From assembly GCA_022701365.1 (NCBI GenBank), contig JAKUHH010000026.1:124001-188000 (forward strand): a stretch of 64,000 nt of DNA, given 5' to 3'. The DNA is from Mycocentrospora acerina (taxonomy: Eukaryota > Ascomycota > Dothideomycetes > Pleosporales). This document shows positions 54,835 to 64,000 of this stretch, in pieces. The notes below the pieces were generated by a model. The model made no database searches and had not been told where the DNA came from. It was given only the letters and a program-made list of their open reading frames with translations. The first letter of the stretch is position 1; every line of letters starts with the position of its first letter. Position numbers and translations under genes: made by a program.

Positions 54835-57800
54835 CTATTCAAACCCACCGCCCTCCCCCATCCCACTCAACACACTCCCCCCCTGCCTCCTCCCCCCAAC
54901 CACCTTCCTCCTCAACGCCTCCTTCCTCTTCCCCTCGCTCTTCTCCACCGCCGCCCGCCGCTCCGCCTCCCGCGCCTGCGCATGGATATTACTCTTGCCC
55001 GTCCCTCCCCTCCGCACACCACCACCACTCCCCCCTTCGCCCGACATGGAAGATGACGTCGCCGCACTCCCCTGCGACACGCTCTTCTCGCTCACCCCCG
55101 ACATGCTGCTGCTCGTCGCCCGCCGAATCAGACTCGGCACTTTGAAGCCCGGCATCGTCGCTGCGTTGCGCTTGCCCCCCGCGTGGAACGCCATGTTGCC
55201 CGCTGCTGTGGGCGACGACGCTCCACCGTCTAGCGTCGACTGTCGCGAGAGGGAGAGGCGATCGATGATGGGTTTGCGGAGGGGATTGTTGTTCTTATTA
55301 CTGTCGTTCACATCATAACCGCTGTCATCATCCTCATCGTCGGATGCATCGGAAAACTGGCTGTCGGGAATGACGATACGTGGGTCGTCTAGCAGCTCAG
55401 AGACAGAGTGCTGCACGTCGGCAAACGTCATCGGTCGCCGCATTGTCTTGTCTGTAGCTGCCGTGCGCCGCATCTGTGGTGGAGGTCGGTTTTCCTTTTG
55501 AGGAGACGCCGACTTGCGCTTTAGAGTGTTGTTGTTGCTGTTGTTGTTGTCATCATCATCTACCATCTGGGAGTCGGGAACAACAACATCATTCGATATG
55601 TTTCCTTGCGAAGGCTCCTGTGACTCCAAAGTGGCATTCACTTCATCCGCCGGCATGTCGAGAAAGTCGTAGTCTGCTTCGTCTGCCACGTCAATAAATG
55701 TCTTGAAAAAGGCAGACTTCTTCTCGTCTCCCGCAATCTTGCCCAGCCGCTCATCGCTCTTGAGCGCGTTGTACGTTCGTTGGAACTCGGCACGCTTCTT
55801 TCGCCGCCGCATTTCTTCCTCATCCTCCGAGTCGGACATGTCGAATGCCTCGCGACCCGCTCGTTTGCGAAGCCCACCGTTCATCAGGTCCTTGTACAGT
55901 TGGTTCGTCTTCTTCTCGTCTTCCTTTCTCGCCTTGTCACTGTGACAAACAAAAATAAGCATATATCAATCATCATCGACACCCAAAAAAAAACTTACGC
56001 AAACAGTGCAGCCAACTGCCGCTCATCAACCTCAACATCGTTGTGGTCAATCATCTTCTCCATCTCCTCATCCTCCTCGCCGCTGTCTTCGTCGCTGGCA
56101 CCTCCCAGCCCCGCATACTCGTCTTCAGACTCTTCAGCCTGCTCCATGACCGCGTTTTTCGCCAGGCTGGTCTTCTTGTCAAAGTCTTCCACCACTTTCT
56201 GCCTCTTGGCCGCTTTGCTCATCTTTGAGAAAGCATTTCTAGGCTTGGGGGGAAGTTGTATGTCGTCTTCTTCAGTCGCGGATCCAGTATCGGCAACATC
56301 ACCCTCAACATCAGACAGCTCGACAGTCGCGTCTCGCCGTCCACGTTGAAGCTTGCCCTTGTTCTGCTTAATCGGAGACTCGGCAACTGACATTAACACT
56401 GTGTCAACAGTCGAAGCTGGTATCATGGCACCTGCTGCCGAACGCGAGAATGAAAACCCCACGTCCTGCGTAGGCTCCGGGAGGTCGTTGAGCTGCGACT
56501 TTGATGGCGATCCCAATACCAGTTGGCTGATTCCTAGACTGAACTGGCTCTCTGCGCCAACAGTAGATTGCTTCTGTGGTGACGCTATCGACTGACTGTT
56601 GGGCACCACAAAGTCCGACCCTTGGCTGAAACTGACTGCAGGCTGAGTGTCGGGCAGGCTGCGCAAAAACTCCAACGAATCTTGTTCTGGCTTAGCAAAG
56701 CCTGGCTGAGAGTCCGACTCCAAGTTCGCCATGGTGCCAGCGAACATTTGAGTAAGTCCCAGACCGAGCTTCGAGTCTCCAAACCCGAATGCGGCCATTG
56801 CATCATCCTGAGTTACTTGTTGAGTTGCCTGTTGTGTTGGGGATCCATACGGTCGCTCGCTCTCACTCTCCTCATCATCATCGTCGTCGTCGTCGACAAC
56901 CCGATTCCGACTTCGATTGATGGCCTGCTTGCGAGCAGGCACAGCCATGTCATCATCATCCATCTCCGTATCTTCATTGAGTTGCTGTGCGGTAGAAGCT
57001 TCCCCTACTTCCTCGTCTTCATCAGCCATTTCGTCAACCAGTTCATTAGTACCATCATCTTCATCTTCGGATCCGGAAAGCTCGAGATCGGCTTCTTCTT
57101 CCTCGTTATCGTCTTCCACTTCCTCTACATTCTCGTCCCCGCTTCCAACGTAATCGTCGTCAGACTCATCGCTAGATGGCAAATCGTCGACGACCTCTCC
57201 ATTCTTCTTCGCCTCCTCCCTCTCTAGCTTCGCAAGACTTAGGTCTTCCTGCCTCTGCCTCTCAAACTGTGCTACCATGTCCTCAACTTCAGTCTGGTGC
57301 TTCTCTCTTTCCTCCTGCGTCTCAATATGAATACCTCGCCGCTTCAGTTCCTCAATCTTCTCTTCACGCTCTTTGTGGGCTTGTTGACGAGCCTTCTGCG
57401 CCAGCGACATCTCCATTTCGGCGCGGCTCATCAACTTCTGACCCTTCTTGACGTTCTTGGGCGACGTCGTCAACTGAGCAAGACTGCGTAAGTACACCAA
57501 AGACGCGCCTTCTTCCTGCTTTCTCAAAGGCACTCGATCAAAAACTGGAAACCTGCTCTTGGTTTGTTTCGTCTCAAGCTCCTCGTCAGAATCCGAAAGC
57601 TCAATCATTGTCTCGTCAGTCGGCTTCTGAACATCCGCCTTGGCTTCTTGAACGATAACAGGCGGAGTCTTGTTCATCCAAGGATGTATGGGAAGGTGCT
57701 GAAATTCTGGGGCCCGTCCTTTGCCCTTGTCGGTCTGCGCGGATGCAGGTGAATGTGCTGTATTCTCCTCCACTGCTACTGCTGGAGCATCGTGAATTTG

Positions 57801-58811
57801 GTTTACCTCTACGTCTGGAGAGGCAATGGCGGAGCTTGCATCAGGTGTTGGGAGACCTTCCGTCACCAGTGTTTCGCTACCAGGTGCAGCAAATCCCATG
57901 CGAGCAAACAAGTCTTTGGTTGAATATCGTTTCTTCGTCTTAGCCTGGTGAGTAAGTTGCATATTACGGCTTATCCTTTGCTGGTCTCGAGCCATTGCCT
58001 CCAAAGCCTTTTTGCCAGCTCTCCGCGTGGGCTTCGAATGCTGCGTCAGACGTCTTCCGTCTTCGCCGTCGCTTCCGCTGCCAGATTCTCCATCAGCTTG
58101 CCGTCTAGCAGCCGTCTTGTGCTTTTCTTGTTGTGCTTGCTCCTCCTTCTGCTTCGCTAGTCTCTCGGCTCTGATACGTTGTACACGATCCTGTAGGTCT
58201 GACTTTTGTAGAGGCCGTGGAGACCCAGCATCTTGAAGACTTTGAACCGGCCTCTTAGCGGGCGACGCATGTGGTGTTACAAATAGCCCGGGCGATGATT
58301 GTCGCGAACGTGTGCTCAGTGTAGGCGATGCAGGAGGAGGAGGTGTCTTCTGTTTCCTTGTAATAACCTTGCGAACACGTGTTTGCACTGGCATCTCTTC
58401 TTCTTCATCCTCGCTGCTTGCGACGGTTGCGACTTTTGGCTCCACCTTTTGTGCCTGCTGGGAATCCGCCTCAGCCTTCTCAGCGGCAAGTCGCTTCTTC
58501 ATGCGTTCGTAGGCACCCTCTCCTTCACTTTGGTTCTCATCGTCGGAAGACTCCACATTGGTGGGTAGTGGGCGTGGGCGTGGGCTTGCTGCTGATTTTG
58601 CGTTCCTCGCTGTAACAGGGACATCATCGCTAGACTCGGAAGCATCGGTTTCGGAGTCTGTATCGCTCTCTGATGAACCTTCTGTGGCACGTTTTCGCAG
58701 GGCTGTCAAAAGCTTGGGACGAGGTTTTGGCGCGTCTAATGCGCGGGATAACGACGGAGATGAGCGCGTCGGTTTGGGCGAACGGACGGTGAGTTCTTGT
58801 GTGGATTCCAT
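54835..58811 (-). CDS. MRC1: MRC1/claspin, replication checkpoint mediator
   Basis: Two exons (intron 55940-55998) give 1305 residues. The protein is highly acidic and mostly disordered, with many SQ/TQ sites, the ATR/Mec1 consensus: at least a dozen in about residues 690-830 (for example PTQQATQQVTQDD, PDTQPAVSFSQGS, NSQSIAS, ESQF, ISQL, KSQL). A helical block at about 428-535 (EGASLVYLRSLAQLTTSPK .. ERQRQEDLSLAKLEREE) precedes acidic runs. The MRC1-like domain spans the intron: EDEYAGLGGASDEDSGEED, MIDHNDVEVDERQLAALFA | DKARKEDEKKTNQLYKDLMNGGLRKR. MRC1 couples polymerase and helicase and transmits the stall signal to Rad53/Cds1 (family knowledge). An ACGCGT box lies about 95 bp upstream. 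It converges with COQ7, 294 bp apart. Confidence 0.95.
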
Positions 58812-61138
58812 GACGGTTTCTTAATTGGGGATGTTGTGTGCCTTTCGTGCGTGTTGATACAATTCAATGCACCGAACCAGATTGCGCGGCTCGCTAGTGG
58901 GTATACGCGTACGATGTTCGTGTCGACGAGGTTTTCACGTGTAAAAAAGTCCAGTTGACTATCAATTATTTTGCAATCAATTCAACTGTTGTGATTAAGG
59001 AATTAATCAGATGCAACCACTAATCGGCTAGGTTGTGAAAGTGGTGGAATGTTTGTGGCGGGGAACACTGCGCTTGGGGTTCGCGTTCTGAGAACGCGAC
59101 ACGCGACGCGATCGCGCCTGCCGCGCCACACTTTACCAACAACATGTGGCTCGTAACGCCATTTAACTCTTTCACTCCTACAACTCATTCAACAAGCCAC
59201 ACTCGTAGCCACTACAACTTACTTTTGCGTTGTACTGTCCGAAATCATGCCATACATGCCTCGTTGGGCCAAGGTGCAAATGCCAATCCTAGTACTGGTC
59301 TCCAATCACGCGCTTAAAATTGGTACTATTTTTCTTTTTTCCTGCTCTAGTCTGCTTGAGATCAGTCAACCACTACGCTAAGTAAGTAACTGACACATTA
59401 CTATCGGTGGCATGCCGGACGGATAATGATCGACGACTGTCTTTGCAAGGGCCGACATGGTTGGCTCACTTTGCATGCTCCACTCCAAAGCAAGGCTTTC
59501 ATAGTCTTCAAGCTGGTATCAGTCAGGGCTTGATCATCTCTGCATTCGCCTCAAAGGAGTCATAGTGCCCTTGCTAAACGTACGGGCAACTCGATTGAGT
59601 AAATTCAGCAACTGTTGAATTGAAGACCACCTTCTGGATTACCCCGACTTCTGTAAATGCTTTGACTTGAAAACTCCCGGACTGGGATGGAACTGATTTG
59701 GCGTCACGGCTTTAAGCTGAACGACGCGTAGGCTGCGTGCAGCGCCACACCCTAGCCTTTGTTCGTGGTTTTGGGTGGCCCCTGATCTCTCAATAGTACC
59801 CGTCTTAACGTTGGTACTATACTAGATAAAAGCCTATTGAACAGGTACCACGAGGACTCGTGTACAGCCGTAAACAGTCCGATGGCTCCGTCCGTTGGAT
59901 ACGAACTCGTCCATAGCGCCGCTGACCTTGCCCGTACGTCGTATCCTTGTGTGGCGGCCGAGAGGTACTCCACTCTTCAGTGAATTCTGTTTCACTGCTG
60001 CAAGCCAGCAGTCATGGTCAAGCGAAGCTTCTCGGGTCAGTCGTTGGACCTAAGAATAGCGTCAGCTTCACATATCGGTATGCACCCCGGAATAATGGCA
60101 CAGTCACCAACCAGCTCATTCAAGGTTGTACGAAAATCATGGAGATCATCAGCAACGCCACTCCTCAACGGTGTACAATACATGCGTAGTATTATACCTG
60201 CAAATAGTGAGTATACGAGCTTGATATGTTTGAAGATTTATTGTAAAAGTCCTGTAATCGGACCATGCATGTGCAGTAGTTGCGAATTGGGTTCTCCTGA
60301 ATACTGTCCAATACATAATGATCTGTTAATAGTTAGCAGCTATCAGTACCTGCTAGAACCGAAACAAAGTTCAACCTCAACTTTTGGTCTTGCTGCTCTG
60401 CTAGGAATGGGACGTGTACAACGTTCAGATTCAGATCAGCCTGAGACGTGTTTATGACCAATAGTTGGCTCCATGTCAGTTTTCCACAACCACCGACTTC
60501 ATAGTGGGGTAACAGTCAGAGTGACGCAAGGGAAGCGTGAACGTAAAAGCCAGAAAGTCAACCCGGCTCTCTGCGCCCAAAAAGGGAATGCAACAATGGT
60601 GTTCATGGGTCTCCAAGCGAATTCTACTCGCCCAGCGCTGCTACGTTAGGCTAGCGCAGGTTTCGGAGAGCGCCCCTGGGTCTTGTCGGCGATCGCTCAG
60701 GAACATCCCTTGCGACCGTTTGTACACACCTTGGGCTGAAGAGCGTGCAACGAAGCGCCTCGAGTTCGCTGACTGCCTCCAACTGCCCCGGAGAGAATTA
60801 GCCCTCGCTGCAGAAATTCTCCGTCTCAACCACAAAGCGGCTCTGGCGCGCTTAACACATGCTTTCTGTTGGTTTCACCCGGACACTTTTGAAACGAGGT
60901 GGACGAGCCACCCGCCTCCGCCCGGGAAATTAGACGATCAATGTCTTCCTGACGGCCTAAGATCTGGGCTTGTACTCATCCGTCTGGCTCACAAAAGCGC
61001 GGGACATTCTCGAACGCTTCCATATCGCGTCCGTCCGTCTCCTTTTCGCTGCGACAACATCACTGTTCCCGCCTTGCACGGCCCGTTGGTAGATAATTTC
61101 CGGCATGCCAGTGGCTTTCACACGCGAATCTGGTCAAC
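58812..61138. other. 2.3-kb intergenic region
   Basis: It lies between the divergent starts of MRC1 and the C2H2 gene. The MRC1 side has ACGCGT (58906-58911) and CACGTG (58937-58942). The rest shows no recognisable gene or RNA. A 233-codon open frame (60537-61238) overlaps the start of the C2H2 gene but looks non-coding (Arg/Ser/Leu-rich, no domain). Confidence 0.5.
58906..58911. promoter_or_regulatory. MCB-like ACGCGT box upstream of MRC1
   Basis: ACGCGT is the MBF cell-cycle box of yeasts, and MRC1 orthologues in yeast are G1/S-regulated (established). Here it lies about 95 bp before the ATG. The hexamer is not rare in this window, so function is inference. Confidence 0.35.
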
Positions 61139-63070
61139 ATGGACATCGATGAGCCTCAACATTTCCAGTACAACACTCCTCAGCCGAGCAATACCTTCAA
61201 GCGCCCGCGTCGCAGCGTACAAGGCTCTATGCCTCTAGGAAGCGTAATCGAAAGCGCATCGTCATCCCCCCGTCATCCTAGTCAGACACAACTTGTACCT
61301 ACAGTCATCGATCACATTAATGGACTGAAACATCTGGACGACCAGCAGATTCTGCTGCTGCTCCAGGCGGCGCGTAATGGAGGTTAGTAGTATCGCCTGT
61401 GCAACACAATACTCTTACTCACCCAAGTCCAGATGGCAGGCGCCCTTCAGGGGCCGACCGAAACTCGATATCGACCCTTGGAAGTCGCGCGTCGTCGTAC
61501 TTGAGCGTACCATCCAGCAGAGGACCTGGCATGCTCTCCGATCACCGATCCTCAATTGCGTCAACAGACTCGTCTTTCACGCACTACAGTGCCGCGTCCT
61601 CGCGCCTGTCCACAACGTCTTCCCGTCTCTCTATGATATCCACGGCTTCGACACCAGCACCAAAGAATTTTGCTTGTACATTCTGCGACAAGGCCCTAAA
61701 ATCTAAGCCATATTGGAAGTCACACGAAGAGGAGTTCCACGAACAGAGGCTCACATGGCGCTGTCCGGACTGCGAACAAATATTCCACGCTGGGAAGCGT
61801 TTCCGTGAACACCACACTAAGCTACATGTACGTTTAACTTCCACATCTACCATCTTGTGCTAATCCAAGGCAGGGCTGTGAACACTGCAAACAACCAAGA
61901 GAAAGCGGGCAGCCTACCAGTAGAAAGGCGTCTCCATGCGTCAAGAAATACGAAATCGTTATGCACGACAAAGATGCGTGGGGTTGTGGCTTCTGCTGTG
62001 CTCTACTGACCACGTGGGAAGAACGTTGCGAGCACATTGCCTTACATTTTGAAGAGAAAGGTAGCTCAAAGTGGAACTTCACCAACGTTGTTGTGGCATT
62101 GCTAAAGCAGCCGGAGGTGGCTCAGGCATGGAGCACGTTGCTATCTCGGCGACACGGAGACGACTCGCAGTACTGGCCGACGTTGGCATGGGAGCCAAAG
62201 AAGTGCAACCGATTGAGATACAAGCTGGAAACTAAATGGGATACCCGGGCATTCGATCTCCAAAAGCTTGTCCAAGACACTTACGACTTGGCCGAAATTG
62301 AAGCAAAGGACGTCATCGAAGACTCACCAGAGACTACTCCTGAGCTGCCGGAGGCAAACAACGCCGCTCACAGCGAGATTGTCGAATTCAAGCTGGAGAC
62401 GTCTGATTTCGGGTCTAATCATAGACTTCCAAGCTCACATGGGTTATCACATGACACATCAATGATGGATCTGGATTCGGTGGAACCCACGCAAGCCATG
62501 CATCACCAAGGGATCCAACAATCCCAGTGGCCTGTTAGCACAGATATGTCCCAGAACGGCATGACTGTGGACGCAAATATGGGTGGTTTTGGGGGATATC
62601 ATTCCAATATGACCTCCATGTCCACAGACTATGTTCAGCCTGTCGTCACTCAGTCCTTTCAGCAACAACAAACATGGCCAAACTCTAGCTATGTACCAAA
62701 CCAGGATCTCATGAATTTCCAGCAACCGGCACCGTACATCAACTACAATCCACCCAAGGAAGTCGTACAAGTACCGACATCACAGTACGCCAACTTTGCA
62801 CAATATACTCCAAGACAAAGTCTCCCGCCAAACTTCATTCATCAGTCAACTCCCCCGTCCTCGAGGAGATTTGTGCCAAAGCTTGTCAATATACCTAATG
62901 GAGGCCATCGTAGTGTGTCGCAAGAGCAACCACCACCTCCACCACCTCCACCAAAGGACGAGTCGCAACAAAATCGCTTCTCGAGAATGATCATGCGACG
63001 GCGGCCAAGTCAACAGACTCTTGGTTCACAAAAAGATACAGGCTGGCATGGCGAGGTTCAGTGGGGTTAG
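61139..63070 (+). CDS. C2H2 zinc-finger protein, three fingers, Gln/Pro-rich tail
   Basis: Three exons (introns 61383-61432 and 61828-61873) give 611 residues. Three classical fingers are visible: C163-x2-C166-x12-H179-x4-H184 (FACTFCDKALKSKPYWKSH), C192-x2-C195-x12-H208-x4-H213 (WRCPDCEQIFHAGKRFREHH), and C251-x2-C254-x12-H267-x3-H271 (WGCGFCCALLTTWEERCEH). The third is set apart by 38 residues and followed by a helical part (WNFTNVVVALLKQPEVAQAW). The N-terminal 150 residues are Ser-rich; the C-terminal half is rich in Gln, Asn, Ser and Pro, with an eight-proline run. This layout is common in ascomycete C2H2 regulators of unknown targets. The ATG has good context (caacATGg). Nuclear DNA binding is inferred; fingers could also bind RNA or protein. 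Confidence 0.88.
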
Positions 63071-64000
63071 AAACCCCCAGCAAGTCGCTCATCTTCACTT
63101 CTTCAACTCGACGACCCCATCACTGAGAAAGTGACTCCGAACCTCGCGTCATCGCGAGCTACACGTCACCCCAACGGAGCCCCAAATTCCCTATTTTTCC
63201 AGCTTTTCCTTATGTTTCACTTTAAAATGACGGCGAGCGGATTGGCAGTAAGGTATACCCATAATGCAGCGTTCTTTGTGCTCAAATCTGGGCTTTTGGT
63301 GTTTGATATGATGGAATCTCTTATGTAATCTGTCCTAAACATAGTTTCTTGCACCTAATACCCCTTGTTCTCGCGATGCGATTCAAGCAGACGTTCGATG
63401 TAGATGGTTATGAGGATAGTAGGCCTGGAGTTTAGGCTCGGTCAAATGAGATACAAAGAACCACTTCATTATCCTAGAATCATGTGCTCTTGTCCTGTAC
63501 TCTGTCTGCACTTTTGTGAGGGCAAATTTTTTGAAAGTTGGTTGATTTGTCCTAGCACACAAACAAGGTACTGTCGGTTTAACCTGCAGCCGCCATTCCG
63601 CGGAGCAAGTTCGCACTAGAGCACACCCCGCCTCACCGCGCGTCATCGCATGATTAATATTTGGGATTCCTCCGATGGGCCGTCTTCCTCTTGACACGAG
63701 AAATACGAGATAGGGTCGCTTCGGAATCGGGCATCGAATCTGCATTTGCATCTCAAGGTTGCTAGGGGTCATCGCTAAGCTACGCCCTAAGCTCTACATC
63801 CTCGTTTAGGTGGGCATGTCGGAGGATTGACAAGAAAAAGGACGAGTATCATCAGCAACCCATTTCAGCATACAGAAAGACTCGAATGAGAGACGGTTTA
63901 CAATCTAATTCCAAAGTAAAAACGCCTTAATTTCAGTCAATTCAACTAAACAGCGCATACGCAATGGTGATTTCCGACACTACACAGGTTGTCATCGTCA
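63071..64000. other. 3' flank of the C2H2 gene; no further gene seen
   Basis: About 930 bp to the window edge. AT content rises and no coding region can be supported. An open frame of 129 codons on the minus strand (63383-63772) shows no domain. A gene could begin beyond the right edge. Confidence 0.5.

Noticed and set aside
54835..55962. Separate 375-residue protein starting at 55962
   Set aside because: Its first residues come from intron sequence. Splicing joins it in frame to the upstream MRC1 exon and completes the MRC1-like domain.

Overview
The window is nuclear DNA of a filamentous ascomycete, most likely a dothideomycete of the Pleosporales type (lineage inferred, not proven). Seventeen protein genes are supported with good confidence. 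Most are split by short introns of 46-60 bp with GT..AG ends and CTAAC-like branch sites. The gene set is ascomycete-specific: an Nce102-like MARVEL protein, a fungal Osh3, an INCENP/Sli15 homologue, a fungal A-T-R adenylate-forming reductase, and a DUF7923-CCCH protein. No prokaryotic operons, rRNA, convincing tRNA, intact transposon or CRISPR array was seen. Exon joins were worked out by hand from reading phase and splice signals.

0-16 kb, housekeeping plus accessory: a Hul5/UBE3C-type HECT ubiquitin ligase (-); an allantoate/nicotinate-family MFS transporter (-) divergent from a 1035-residue adenylation-thiolation-reductase enzyme (+), which together look like a two-gene acid uptake/reduction module; a small secreted protein (+); a single-pass membrane protein (+); and a SETD3/LSMT-type SET methyltransferase (-) ending in a microsatellite-encoded poly-Asp tail.

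16-26 kb: a GC-rich gene-free stretch, a 687-residue conserved fungal protein of unknown function (+), a low-complexity belt, a small unknown gene (-), a 147-bp assembly gap between poly-G runs, and a PSP1-domain protein (-) with a Tyr/Gly-rich tail.

26-33 kb is a 7-kb stretch with no convincing gene, unusual in an otherwise compact window.

33-45 kb: Nce102-like MARVEL protein (+), INCENP (-), acyl-CoA dehydrogenase (+), DUF7923-CCCH zinc-finger protein (+), and a secreted SGNH/GDSL esterase (-) with an Asn where the catalytic Asp is expected.

45-47.7 kb is intergenic and holds an 18-copy, 19-bp minisatellite. 47.7-58.8 kb: Osh3 (+) with GOLD, PH, FFAT-like and ORD parts and a degenerate lipid signature; RTF1 of the Paf1 complex (-); COQ7 (+); MRC1/claspin (-). 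Microsatellites are dense at the 3' ends here. 58.8-64 kb: an intergenic region followed by a C2H2 zinc-finger protein (+).

The housekeeping genes cover ubiquitin-proteasome processivity, chromosome segregation (INCENP), replication checkpoint (MRC1), transcription elongation (RTF1), respiration (COQ7), lipid transfer (OSH3) and plasma-membrane domains (NCE102). They are not an operon-like unit. The only apparent functional pairing is the transporter with the A-T-R reductase.
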